From Maricaulis sp. (GTDB taxonomy: Bacteria > Pseudomonadota > Alphaproteobacteria > Caulobacterales > Maricaulaceae): DNA of 64,000 nt. Below are positions 8,148 to 18,387 of this stretch, one piece after another; position 1 is the stretch's first letter, and each line of letters opens with the position of its first letter. The stretch is from the NCBI RefSeq assembly GCF_017643475.1, contig NZ_JAEPNI010000001.1, positions 868,001 to 932,000 of the forward strand, written 5' to 3'. Made by a program: the position numbers and the translations under genes. The notes beneath the pieces were generated by a model, which was given only the letters and a program-made list of their open reading frames with translations, was not told where the DNA came from and ran no database searches.

Positions 8148-10106
8148 TTACTCAGCGCTGCCGGACTGTCTCAGATATTCCTCCAGGAAGGTCAGATAGG
8201 CTTCGGACGCCGTGATGCGATTGGCGCGTCGGCGGAAGCCGTGGCCTTCATCCGGGAAGAGCACGTACTCAACCGGGACGCCATTGGCTCGAACAGCTTC
8301 GACGATCTCGTCGCTCTCGACCTGCAGGACGCGCGGGTCATTCGCGCCCTGAATGACCAGCATCGGGCGGACGATATTCTCGGTGTGGAAGAGCGGGGAA
8401 ATGGCGCGGTGGCGGTCACCATCCACAGCAGGGTCACCCATTTCGTCATACAGCGCTTCGCGGAAACTCTCCCACCATGGCGGGATGCTTTCCAGTGTAC
8501 GCACCCAGTTGGTGACACCGAAGATATTGATACCGACCTCGAATTCTTCCGGGTGGAAGGCCAGGGCCGCTGCGGTGATATAGCCGCCATAGGAACCACC
8601 GATCACACCGACCTGGTCGTCAGCAACCCAGTCCAGCGAGCGCAGATAATTGCCGGCAGCCACGATGTCACGCAGGTCTTCCTCGCCATGACGGCGGTCA
8701 TCCATGTGGAAGAAGGTCTTTCCGTATCCCGAGGAGCCACGGTTGTTCGCGGCGTAGACCGCATAACCGTGATTGACCAGATGCTGGATGGTCGCGGAAT
8801 AGCCGACACGGCTCTGTCCGCCCGGCCCACCATGGACCCACACGAGGGCGGGAACCGGATTGTCGGCGCTGGCATTGTGCGGGCGGTACATGATCCCGGG
8901 GATTTCCAGCCCGTCAAAACTCTCGAAACGCACCACGCTGGCTTCGACCATCTCGTCCTGGCGGATCGCCGGGTTGAGGGCGTTGGTCAGCTGGCTTTGC
9001 GCCTGCTCGGCCAGATCGACCATGTGAAGGTTTGACGGCGAGGTAGAGGAATTGATCAGGAAAGCGATCTGGCCCTCATCGCGGGAGAAGCGGACGCTGC
9101 GCAGCTCGCCGGCCGGAAGATCCGGCAAGGGCAGGGCTTCGCCGGTCTCGCGGTCGAGAATGCTCACCTGCGTGGAGGCATCCGCATTGATGCCATGCAC
9201 ACGATAACGCCCGGACGGGGAATAGCTGACAAAGGACACATCCCAGTCCGCCTCGATCAGGGGCGCGGTATCGCCGTTGGCCAGGTCATAGGTCCAGGCC
9301 TGGTTGAACTCGCCATGTTCATTAGTCGCGTAGACGAGCGCATCACTTTCCGGCGTGAAGGTATAGTCGCCATAGGCGATATTGCCTTCATGCTCGGTAA
9401 TCAGCTGCGGCGTGGAGCCCGGTGCGGACAGGTCCAGTAACAGGATATCGCTGTCAGCCGAGGTGCGATTGCGCACGAGGGACAGCCAGCGGCCATCCGG
9501 GCTGACCGAACCGATCTGCAGGCTGTCATCATTCTGGAAGACCACGCCAGCTTCAAATGCCACCGTGTCGATCTCGTAGATGTCGAAGGACGCCGCGTCG
9601 CGCTCGTTAGTGGCGACCCACATGTCATTCCCGTCCGGCGACCAGCCGAGGAACATGGCGCGGACATTGTCGCCGGGCGTCAGGTCGACAAGGCGACCAT
9701 CTTCCTCGCGCAGATAGATATGGCTGAGCTCGTCACCGCCACCATCGGCTGTCACCAGCAGACGATTGTCCTCCGGGAACCAGCTGACAGCGTAGGTCGC
9801 GTTGGTGGTGGATTCGGTGAGCTGCTCACGATCGCCTGTTGCAGGGTCGACGGCATAGGCGTTGAACACCCCGGTCTCGTCCGAGCTGATGAGGATGCGG
9901 CCATCCGTCGCCGAGAAAGCGTGACCTCCGCCGGAGGCCATGCCGAAAGACGTGGTTTCATGGAAGGTGGCGGCGTCGTGCGGAACCGTCTCCATTGATG
10001 TTGTCTCGGTCGCGGAGTTGGTGCCCCCGCCTTGTTCGGCCGGCGTGCAGGCACCCAGCGCCAGGATGATGGCGGTGGTGCAGGATGCCTTGGCTATTCG
10101 TCCCAT
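8148..10106 (-). CDS. Lipoprotein S9-family prolyl oligopeptidase
   Basis: 652 aa serine peptidase of the dipeptidyl/acylaminoacyl peptidase group. The signal ends in lipobox LGAC with Cys20, predicting a lipid-anchored envelope enzyme. Residues about 50-380 are a TolB/WD40-like beta-propeller (SPDGRWLSL, SPSGRYRV). The C-terminal alpha/beta hydrolase carries the triad Ser in GGSYGGY (about 503), Asp in GANDPRV (about 588) and His in DEGHGF (about 621). Likely role is peptide degradation in the envelope. Its own terminator follows within 40 nt. Confidence 0.9.
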   Translation of the reverse strand: MGRIAKASCTTAIILALGACTPAEQGGGTNSATETTSMETVPHDAATFHETTSFGMASGGGHAFSATDGRILISSDETGVFNAYAVDPATGDREQLTESTTNATYAVSWFPEDNRLLVTADGGGDELSHIYLREEDGRLVDLTPGDNVRAMFLGWSPDGNDMWVATNERDAASFDIYEIDTVAFEAGVVFQNDDSLQIGSVSPDGRWLSLVRNRTSADSDILLLDLSAPGSTPQLITEHEGNIAYGDYTFTPESDALVYATNEHGEFNQAWTYDLANGDTAPLIEADWDVSFVSYSPSGRYRVHGINADASTQVSILDRETGEALPLPDLPAGELRSVRFSRDEGQIAFLINSSTSPSNLHMVDLAEQAQSQLTNALNPAIRQDEMVEASVVRFESFDGLEIPGIMYRPHNASADNPVPALVWVHGGPGGQSRVGYSATIQHLVNHGYAVYAANNRGSSGYGKTFFHMDDRRHGEEDLRDIVAAGNYLRSLDWVADDQVGVIGGSYGGYITAAALAFHPEEFEVGINIFGVTNWVRTLESIPPWWESFREALYDEMGDPAVDGDRHRAISPLFHTENIVRPMLVIQGANDPRVLQVESDEIVEAVRANGVPVEYVLFPDEGHGFRRRANRITASEAYLTFLEEYLRQSGSAE

Positions 10107-10184
10107 GATCTACTCCCCGATTGAATCTGTCGGGAAGTTTACACGTGCGCGACGAAACCGGAAGGGCGTGTTTGGGGCCCTGAC

Positions 10185-11351
10185 CTAGTCGTCCATCCGG
10201 ACGCGTTGCATGAGGGCACGTCGTTTCCCTGACAGCCAGGAAAGAGACCCCTTTTCAAGACAGGAGAAGGTGAGGCCGGCGCAGATCAATGCCCCGCTGA
10301 ATCCAAATACCCCGAACAGCAGATTATCCACTGGGCCGGAATGCCCGAGTGAGAATGCGGCAACCAACCATGCGGGCATGCCCAGCTGGGTGAAGATGGC
10401 CGCGAGAACCTCGAACGCCTTGGTTGCCACCAGATAGATAACGACGTGGCCGAGATAGAGGGCGTAGGACGCATCACCGAGATAGACGAGTTGTGAGGGA
10501 GCGCTCCAGCCCTTCTCCAGTTCCAGGCTGACGAGGCCGTAGAGGATGAACGCACTCGGTATGCCGAAAAGGACAACACGCGACCAGTTCAGCGAGATCT
10601 CGACCATGTCGTGGGTGAAGAAAAGCAGGCCGCCGACGAACACCGTCGTGCCGATGACGAACGCCGGCAGGGCGAGTGTGCGGATGCCCTTGGTCACCAG
10701 CAAGCCAATGGCCACTCCGAAGATAAATTCGAGCGTCAGTGGATGAAATGCGAGGCTCAGGATTCCGGTGGCGACCCGGTCGGTGCTCAGCCCCGCGGTC
10801 GCGCCGATGCATAGCACCACGCACCAGACACCAGCCAGGACAGGCAGCCAGGCACGCGGCGCGAGCATGAAGCCGGCAAAGATCGCGTAGAAGTACAACT
10901 CATGGATCAGCGTCCAGCCGACGACGATATAGGGCAGTTTTTCCTGAGGCCAGAGCAGGAATGACCGGACCAGGAAGCCCGCGGTCTGTTCCGCTTCTAT
11001 GTTGTAGGATGCGGGCGTTAGTTGCCCGGTTCCTGCGACGATGATGACCAGAAAACAGGCGCAGAAGAACCACCAGAGGGGGTAGATGCGTGTCAGCCGA
11101 GCGATCAGGAAATCGAGGCTGGCGTACTTCCCGTGTGCAGTGTTCTGCGTGACATAAACCATGATGAAGCCCGAAATCACGAAGAACATGTCGACGCCGG
11201 CAAACCCGTTGCGGGTTGTTTCAAGTAGCGCGGAAATCTCCTCGCTGCCGTTATTGGTGATGCCGGCCTGTTCGTTCAGGAAAAGGTGATAGATCGCCAC
11301 CAGCAGGGCAGCGACAGCGCGCAGCGCTTGGACAGTCGTCAGTTTGGTCAC
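10185..11351 (-). CDS. Acyltransferase-3 family membrane protein
   Basis: 388 aa polytopic protein of the OafA/NodX type, which O-acylates polysaccharide or other envelope glycans. The N-terminus has the family signature VQALRAVAALLVAIYHLF and then GVDMFFVISGFIMVYV. About ten hydrophobic segments follow. The GTG start at 11351 was chosen because TGGAG sits 8 nt upstream and the family's N-terminus begins there; the longer in-frame extension is cysteine-rich and unlikely. No glycan cluster is adjacent, so the acceptor is unknown. Confidence 0.85.
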   Translation of the reverse strand: MTKLTTVQALRAVAALLVAIYHLFLNEQAGITNNGSEEISALLETTRNGFAGVDMFFVISGFIMVYVTQNTAHGKYASLDFLIARLTRIYPLWWFFCACFLVIIVAGTGQLTPASYNIEAEQTAGFLVRSFLLWPQEKLPYIVVGWTLIHELYFYAIFAGFMLAPRAWLPVLAGVWCVVLCIGATAGLSTDRVATGILSLAFHPLTLEFIFGVAIGLLVTKGIRTLALPAFVIGTTVFVGGLLFFTHDMVEISLNWSRVVLFGIPSAFILYGLVSLELEKGWSAPSQLVYLGDASYALYLGHVVIYLVATKAFEVLAAIFTQLGMPAWLVAAFSLGHSGPVDNLLFGVFGFSGALICAGLTFSCLEKGSLSWLSGKRRALMQRVRMDD

Positions 11352-11440
11352 GCGATCGGCTCCACCATCTGCTCCCGGGAAGAAGCAGACCTCGTAACAA
11401 CAAGAATTTGCCGGGCTATCATGACGCCACTTACAGGGCA

Positions 11441-11473
11441 AAAAGAAAAGGCCCGCTCGGTTGAGCGGGCCTT
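11441..11473 (-). terminator. Terminator of groESL
   Basis: AAGGCCCGCTC, GGTT, GAGCGGGCCTT hairpin; on the minus strand it is followed by TTCTTTTTG. It lies 30 nt after the groEL stop and is identical in stem and loop to the hairpin at 8116-8141. Confidence 0.85.
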
Positions 11474-11501
11474 CGCTTGATCGGTCAGTTGACCGGCATG
11501 A

Positions 11502-13160
<1,659 letters not shown>

Positions 13161-13194
13161 TTATCTGAGGAGCTGGGAGTTCTGGAAAAGCCGC

Positions 13195-13485
13195 TTAGGC
13201 TTCCATGATGCCCAGGATGTCGGACTCTTTCATGATCAGCAGCTCGTCGCCGCCGATGGAAACTTCCGTGCCGGACCACTTGCCGAACAGGATGCGGTCG
13301 CCAGCCTTGACGTCGAGCGCGCGAACAGAGCCGTCTTCCTTGATGGCACCGCCACCAACAGCAACGACTTCGCCTTCTTGCGGCTTTTCTTTAGCGGTAT
13401 CCGGAATGATGATGCCGCCAGCGGTCTTGGACTCTTCTTCGACGCGCTTTACGAGCACGCGGTCATGCAAAGGACGAAAGGTCAT
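13195..13485 (-). CDS. groES: Co-chaperonin GroES (Hsp10)
   Basis: 96 aa lid of the chaperonin. It starts [18 protein letters not shown] and has the mobile loop around [13 protein letters not shown]. The ATG at 13485 is the family start, preceded by GGAGAAAAACCAAG; the longer upstream reading would run into the operator. First gene of the operon, under the CIRCE element. Confidence 0.98.
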   Translation of the reverse strand: MTFRPLHDRVLVKRVEEESKTAGGIIIPDTAKEKPQEGEVVAVGGGAIKEDGSVRALDVKAGDRILFGKWSGTEVSIGGDELLIMKESDILGIMEA

Positions 13486-13546
13486 CTTGGTTTTTCTCCA
13501 ACAAGAGGACTGATTGAATTTCCTGCAGTGACTGGGGATTTCGGCG

Positions 13547-13573
13547 TTAGCACTCACCCCAGTCGACTGCTAA
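13547..13573 (-). promoter_or_regulatory. CIRCE operator (HrcA site) of groESL
   Basis: TTAGCACTC, 9-nt spacer ACCCCAGTC, GACTGCTAA. This matches the CIRCE consensus TTAGCACTC-N9-GAGTGCTAA except for one base in the right arm. It lies between the groESL promoter and groES, where HrcA is known to repress this operon. Confidence 0.93.
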
Positions 13574-13580
13574 CAGGGCG

Positions 13581-13609
13581 GACTTAAGCAGTGGGGACAG
13601 AACCGTCAA
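13581..13609 (-). promoter_or_regulatory. groESL promoter
   Basis: On the minus strand TTGACG (13604-13609), about 16-17 nt, then TTAAGT/TAAGTC (13581-13587), just upstream of CIRCE. Looks like a housekeeping sigma-70 promoter; a heat-shock sigma-32 promoter was not separately recognised. Confidence 0.65.
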
Positions 13610-13759
13610 GGGCAGGGCGTGACTCTTTTTCCCAGTGACAGCGCCGGGAAATCTGATCAGCTTGCGTTCATTCAGTTGACGATATGCCCAGACATGGAAT
13701 GCTTGTCGCATTTGTGCGTAGTATGGGCGCCAACAGGCACTCTTTGAGAGGTAAGAGTT

Positions 13760-14428
13760 ATGAATTTTCGTATTGCAGTAGTTGGCGTCGCGGCCCTGGC
13801 CATGACCGCCTGCACGACCACGGACCCGGTCACGGGTGAAACGCGTCCGAACTACACCGGTCGCGGCGTTCTGCTGGGAGCCGCCACGGGTGCTGTCCTG
13901 GGTTATCTGACCAACACATCCGACTCCGATGAGGGTCGTACCAATGCCCTGATCGGTGCTGGTATCGGTGCGCTCGCCGGCGGTGCTATCGGCAACTATA
14001 TGGATCGCCAGGAAGAAGCCATGCGCATGGCGCTCAGCGATACGGGCGTCGGTGTCCGCCGTGAAGGCAATAATCTGCGTCTGATCATGCCGGGTGATGT
14101 CACCTTCGACACCAATTCCTCGAGTATCCAGCCGCAATTCTACGCGATCCTCAATGACGTCTCTGTCGTTCTCAACCGTTATCCGGCGACTTATGTCGAT
14201 GTGGTTGGACACGCCGACAGCACCGGTCCGGCGGAATACAATCAGCGCCTCTCCGAGCAGCGCGCTTCGGCGGTGGCCGGTTATCTCATCGCCCAGGACG
14301 TCATGCGTGACCGGTTTTACGTGGGTGGCATGGGCGAGCGTTCCCCGATCGCTTCCAATGACACGGCCTATGGCCGCCAGGAGAACCGTCGGGTCGAAAT
14401 CCTGATCCGTCCGCACATCACGTCCTAA
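13760..14428 (+). CDS. OmpA-family outer-membrane lipoprotein (YiaD-like)
   Basis: 222 aa. Signal with lipobox MTAC (Cys18). A glycine-zipper segment at about 35-75 (GVLLGAATGAVLG, LIGAGIGALAGGAIGNYM) is followed by an OmpA C-terminal domain at about 105-218. That domain has the peptidoglycan-binding pattern VVGHADSTGPAEYNQRLSEQ and ends NRRVEILI. It probably anchors the outer membrane to the cell wall. AGAGGTAAGAG precedes the ATG. A terminator follows. Confidence 0.9.
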   Translation: MNFRIAVVGVAALAMTACTTTDPVTGETRPNYTGRGVLLGAATGAVLGYLTNTSDSDEGRTNALIGAGIGALAGGAIGNYMDRQEEAMRMALSDTGVGVRREGNNLRLIMPGDVTFDTNSSSIQPQFYAILNDVSVVLNRYPATYVDVVGHADSTGPAEYNQRLSEQRASAVAGYLIAQDVMRDRFYVGGMGERSPIASNDTAYGRQENRRVEILIRPHITS

Positions 14429-14451
14429 GTCGTGCATAACAAATGAGATTT

Positions 14452-14486
14452 ATGCGGCCCGGCCTGTCTGGGCCGCATTTTCTTTT
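14452..14486 (+). terminator. Rho-independent terminator after the OmpA lipoprotein gene
   Basis: ATGCGGCCC / GGGCCGCAT stem, 9-nt loop, then TTTCTTTT. Confidence 0.85.
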
Positions 14487-14602
14487 GCTGATATCTCCCC
14501 AGGACAGGCTTCGGGTTTACCTTCGTTAACCAAACGAAAACCCGCTGCGACACAGCTTAACCTTCGGCGAGAAGTGCCGATTCGTTGCAGAATGAGGACC
14601 GG

Positions 14603-15808
14603 ATGTCCAAGGCAGCAGACATTCTTATCGTACTCACCTACGTCATGATCGCAGTCGTGGCGGCCTTGGGGTTTGAGTATCTTGGGCTAATGAATACGGC
14701 CTCCGCCTGGATGATGGGTGCGATCGTATTTATCGTTGCAGGCATGGCACATAGCGCCGCGGCACGCGCTGCAGAGCGAAAGGCCATGGAAGACGAGATC
14801 CATGAATTGAAGGCCGCAAACCTGGCCCTGGTGGAAGAATTCCAGGCTGCCCAGTCGCGCCTCGACGAGATTACTGACGAGCTGCGCGCCGAATCGGTTG
14901 AGCGCGACAATGCCCTCGTTCACGAGGTGCGGGTGCTGGAAGACCTGGTCCGCCGGGTTGGCGAAGTACCGGAAGAAATCCTGGCTGCTGGTGGCGAAAC
15001 CGGTTCCTCTGCGGATATCGAGACAGTGAGGGATGCGCTGGAAGACAATCGTGTCGACCTGTATCTGCAACCCATTGTGACCCTGCCACAGCGCCGGATC
15101 GCCTTTTATGAGAGTTTCACCCGCTTGCGTGATGCGACGGGCCGGGTCATCACCCCGGGCAGTTTCATCGAGGCCGCCGAGCGGGCCGGCCTGATGACTG
15201 AAGTCGACAATCTCCTGCTGTTCCGCTGTGTCCAGATTGTGCGCCGGCTGACCTCGCAGGACCGCAAGATCGCGATCTTCTGCAATATCTCCCTGAATTC
15301 CCTGTCGGACGAGACCTTCTTCCCGACCTTCCTGGACTTTATCCGCCAGCACAAACACCTGGCTGGCTCGATCATTTTCGAGGTGTCCCAGAAAGCCTTT
15401 GTCGAGCGTGACGCCGTCGCCGCCCGCAATATGGCGCGCATGGCCGATTTCGGCTTCCGCTTCTCGGTGGACCAGGTGATGAATGTCGATCTCGATCTCG
15501 ACGAGATGCAGCGTGCGGGGGTGCGGTTCGCGAAGATTGGTGGCGAGCGTCTGCTGACCGCGATCGATAATTTCGAGCGCATCGCGGGCGTGGATGCCGG
15601 TGATATCGCCCACGAGGACATTGCGGGCCTGTTTGCGCGTAGTGGCATCGATCTGATCGCCGACCGCGTCGAGGAAGAGGGCACGGTCGTTGAAGTGCTC
15701 GAGTTCGATGTGGCCTATGGCCAGGGTCATCTCTTTGGCTCCCCGCGGCCGGTGAAGGATGATGTGATCGAGCCGGAAGCGGAGTCTGAGGTGAGTGTCG
15801 CCGTTTAA
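14603..15808 (+). CDS. tipF: TipF-like degenerate EAL-domain protein
   Basis: 401 aa from the ATG that follows GAGGA. Two N-terminal transmembrane helices (about 6-28 and 33-52), a coiled coil at about 55-120 and an EAL-type domain from about 145. The catalytic signature is altered (FYESFTRL in place of EAL and SVDQV in place of DDFG), so it should bind rather than degrade cyclic-di-GMP. This layout matches TipF of Caulobacter, a c-di-GMP effector that positions flagellar assembly at the pole. The upstream region has TTAACC-type sequences (14526 and 14557) that could be CtrA half-sites, unproven. The cheY-cheZ pair lies 1.6 kb away. Confidence 0.7.
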   Translation: MSKAADILIVLTYVMIAVVAALGFEYLGLMNTASAWMMGAIVFIVAGMAHSAAARAAERKAMEDEIHELKAANLALVEEFQAAQSRLDEITDELRAESVERDNALVHEVRVLEDLVRRVGEVPEEILAAGGETGSSADIETVRDALEDNRVDLYLQPIVTLPQRRIAFYESFTRLRDATGRVITPGSFIEAAERAGLMTEVDNLLLFRCVQIVRRLTSQDRKIAIFCNISLNSLSDETFFPTFLDFIRQHKHLAGSIIFEVSQKAFVERDAVAARNMARMADFGFRFSVDQVMNVDLDLDEMQRAGVRFAKIGGERLLTAIDNFERIAGVDAGDIAHEDIAGLFARSGIDLIADRVEEEGTVVEVLEFDVAYGQGHLFGSPRPVKDDVIEPEAESEVSVAV

Positions 15809-15846
15809 CGATTGACGCTCACCCGGGTGCCTGCTTGAAGGCGGAC

Positions 15847-16689
15847 ATGACCAAGCTCAGTGAAATTGCCAATCGATACGACGCCCTGTTCTGTGATGTG
15901 TGGGGCGTGATCCGTGGTGGCCGTAGCCTGCTCCCGCCCGCAGTTGAAGCCCTTCAGGAATATCGCAAACAGGGCGGGCGGGTCTGTCTGGTGTCCAATT
16001 CACCCCGCCGTCATCCCAGCCTGCTCGAAGCGCTGGCGGAAATGGGCTTTTCCGAGGACGCCTGGGACTGTGCGGTGACCTCCGGCGATGCGATCCACGA
16101 AGAGCTGGTGAAGCGATCCCAAGGCAAGGCCTTCAAGATCGGGCCGGACTGGGATGAGGCCCTTTATGAGGGGCTGGGCCTGGAGTTTGTCGGGATCGAA
16201 GAGGCCGACTTCATCACCTGTACTGGGCCGGACGATTACTGGAATGGTCGCCCGGAGCATTATCAGCAGGTATTGGAGGTCGCCCTGGCGCGCAAGCTGG
16301 ACCTGGTCTGCGCCAATCCGGACATTATCGTTCAGGCGGGGGATCAGATGATTTTCTGTGCTGGCGCGATCGCGCGTTATTATCGCGAGATGGGTGGTTC
16401 CAGCATCGTCGCAGGCAAGCCTCACCAACCGATCTACCGGTTGGCGTTCGAAGCGCTAGCGCGAAATGGTGGGGCCGTCGATCCGGAGCGGGTGCTGGCC
16501 ATCGGCGATGGTCCGGAAACCGACATCGAAGGCGCGGCGCGGGCAGGGGTAGATGCCATGCTGATTGCGGGCGGTATTCTGCAGGCTGAAATGCGAGACG
16601 ACGGTTTCAGCCCTGAAACCGTCGTCGCAATCCTTGCGGAATATGGTGTTGAGGCACGCTGGATCGCGCCGCAACTGGTCTGGTCTTAG
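15847..16689 (+). CDS. HAD-superfamily class IIA hydrolase (TIGR01459 type)
   Basis: 280 aa cytoplasmic phosphatase-like protein. Motif I is FCDVWGVIRGG with nucleophile Asp17. Motif II is in CLVSNSPRR, and motif IV is AIGDGPETDIEGA near 220. The second acidic residue of the usual DxD is Trp, as is typical of this subgroup, so substrate and mechanism are uncertain. ATG at 15847 preferred, with AAGGCGG upstream. Its stop codon interlocks with that of the convergent cheZ-like gene. Confidence 0.8.
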   Translation: MTKLSEIANRYDALFCDVWGVIRGGRSLLPPAVEALQEYRKQGGRVCLVSNSPRRHPSLLEALAEMGFSEDAWDCAVTSGDAIHEELVKRSQGKAFKIGPDWDEALYEGLGLEFVGIEEADFITCTGPDDYWNGRPEHYQQVLEVALARKLDLVCANPDIIVQAGDQMIFCAGAIARYYREMGGSSIVAGKPHQPIYRLAFEALARNGGAVDPERVLAIGDGPETDIEGAARAGVDAMLIAGGILQAEMRDDGFSPETVVAILAEYGVEARWIAPQLVWS

Positions 16690-17378
16690 TCGAACAGGGA
16701 GTCGATCGAACCCTGGTCGAGGGCGGCATCGCCACCAGCATCGGCAAACATCGCATCAATGTCGTCCTGGCTGGTTTCCGGTCCACCGATTGCCGGACCA
16801 TTGAGGAGTTGTTCGCGATTGCGTTTTTCCTCAGCCGTTTCTTCCTGCGGTCCGCCATCGGCGTCACGGACGCCCATGACTTCGGCGAAGCGGGCGACGC
16901 GGTCTTCAACGTGGCGGAGACTACCGACCACTTTGGATACGCGCTGTCCGGCCAGGTCCTGGAAGCTGCAGCTTTCGATGATTTCCATCATCTTGGCTTC
17001 AACATTGGCCCGGTAGTTGTCGTAGTCGGTCTCCTCGTCACACAGAACGGATTCTGCAGCGGACATGATGACCTCGGTGGCCTTTTCAGTGTCCGTGACG
17101 ACGGCTTCCAGCTCGGCACCCGCGGTCGGGATGCGTTCTCGCTTGATATCGTTGGGACGCAGGGCGGCGATTTCGTCGCGCGTCCGGGAGATGTAATCCG
17201 CGATATAGTTGAACTCTTGGCAGATCGACTGATCGAGGGAGCTGAAGAACAGCTTCATCGTATCGGTCAGCTGGTGTGCCAGTTTCAGCACTTCCATGAT
17301 CTGCGCGTCTTGTAGATCGCTGGCCTTGAGAGTGGCGAGCGAAGTCCGAACCTGCGCGGCAACATTGGCGGCGGGCAT
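16686..17378 (-). CDS. cheZ: CheZ-family phosphatase with FliM-like CheY-binding motifs
   Basis: 230 aa, helical. It has the CheZ active-site signature ESCSFQDLAGQRVSKVV at about 139-155, where Asp and Gln are the expected catalytic residues that dephosphorylate CheY-P. The tail holds two acidic motifs, SQDDIDAMF and a terminal GSIDSLFD. They resemble the CheY-binding LSQDEIDALL motif at the N-terminus of FliM and the C-terminal CheY-binding helix of CheZ. AAGGAGG sets the ATG at 17378. It lies 53 nt downstream of cheY on the same strand, consistent with one operon. Confidence 0.85.
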   Translation of the reverse strand: MPAANVAAQVRTSLATLKASDLQDAQIMEVLKLAHQLTDTMKLFFSSLDQSICQEFNYIADYISRTRDEIAALRPNDIKRERIPTAGAELEAVVTDTEKATEVIMSAAESVLCDEETDYDNYRANVEAKMMEIIESCSFQDLAGQRVSKVVGSLRHVEDRVARFAEVMGVRDADGGPQEETAEEKRNREQLLNGPAIGGPETSQDDIDAMFADAGGDAALDQGSIDSLFD

Positions 17379-17431
17379 GGGGCCCTCCTTCCTTTGCAAA
17401 CTCAATTCATCGTTCAGCGAACATGGCGGGC

Positions 17432-17818
17432 TTAGAAATCGCCCAGTACCGCTGACATTTTCGATTTGAGCGTTCCAGCATTGAACGGCTTAACGATGTA
17501 GTTGTTGACGCCGGCCTTTTTGGCGGCAACCACGTTTTCCGTTTTGGACTCTGCTGTAACCATGATGAACGGGGTCGATTTGAGCCCTTCATCGGCGCGC
17601 ACTTTCTGCAGAAGCTCGTAGCCGGTCATCGGCTCCATGTTCCAGTCTGAGATCACCAGACCGTACTTGTTCTTCTGCATTTTCTCGAAAGCTTCTTGCC
17701 CGTCCGCAGCGTCATCGACGTTCTCGAATCCAATCTGCTTGAGCAGGTTGCGAATGATGCGGATCATGGTTTTGTAGTCGTCTACTACCAGGATCGGCAT
17801 AGTCATTTCGACAGCCAT
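17432..17818 (-). CDS. cheY: CheY-like chemotaxis response regulator
   Basis: 128 aa single receiver domain. Asp-Asp at VVDDY (about 12-13), phospho-acceptor Asp in VISDWNMEP (about 57), Thr in MVTAES and Lys in YIVKPFN. The sequence around IIRNLLKQIGF matches E. coli CheY closely. It should carry the chemoreceptor signal to the flagellar switch. GGAGA lies 6 nt before the ATG. It is cotranscribed with the cheZ-like gene and is away from any kinase or receptor gene in this window. Confidence 0.9.
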   Translation of the reverse strand: MAVEMTMPILVVDDYKTMIRIIRNLLKQIGFENVDDAADGQEAFEKMQKNKYGLVISDWNMEPMTGYELLQKVRADEGLKSTPFIMVTAESKTENVVAAKKAGVNNYIVKPFNAGTLKSKMSAVLGDF

Positions 17819-17940
17819 ACGTAGTCTCCATCCACTCGGCGTGTTCTTTCACAAGGACAGCTTTTTGTGCTGTCTTCAGGTGAACCCTAGACAAGCGCGG
17901 ATAAAAATCGGTTAAAGCGGGAAAAAATACGGAGAGTCGC

Positions 17941-18384
17941 ATGTCCGAACAGACCGGTATTGAACTTGAAGATATGGAAATTGGCCTTTCTGCTGAGGCG
18001 GTTAGAGTGGTTTCTGAAGAAGATTTGGAACTGTTTGCCAAAGTGTCCGGTGATTACAATCCCGTGCACATGGACGAAGAATTTGCGCGCAAAACGCCTT
18101 TTCGCGGTCGAATTGCACATGGTGCACTGATCGCATCATTCATTTCCGGTGTGCTTGGAAACCAGCTCCCGGGACCGGGGGCGATCTTCCTCGGGCTGAA
18201 CATGCGCTTTGCCCTGCCGACCCGGATCGGTGACGAAGTGACCACCCGCGTGACCGTCAAATCGGTTGACCTGAAATCCCGCAAGGCGGTTATGGATTGT
18301 GTGTGCATGGCCGACGGCAAGGAGCTGATGCGCGCGGAAGCCGAGGTCATGGTCCGCAAGCGCCGCAAGAAAAAGGACGTGTAA
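17941..18384 (+). CDS. MaoC-like (R)-enoyl-CoA hydratase
   Basis: 147 aa hot-dog-fold protein. The hydratase motif SGDYNPVHMDEEFA with the Asp/His pair lies at about 36-50, followed by AHGALIASFISGVLG. Members hydrate enoyl-CoA in fatty-acid or polyhydroxyalkanoate metabolism (PhaJ type). The basic C-terminus is unusual but short. ribF follows after 3 nt. Confidence 0.85.
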   Translation: MSEQTGIELEDMEIGLSAEAVRVVSEEDLELFAKVSGDYNPVHMDEEFARKTPFRGRIAHGALIASFISGVLGNQLPGPGAIFLGLNMRFALPTRIGDEVTTRVTVKSVDLKSRKAVMDCVCMADGKELMRAEAEVMVRKRRKKKDV

Positions 18385-18387
18385 CAC

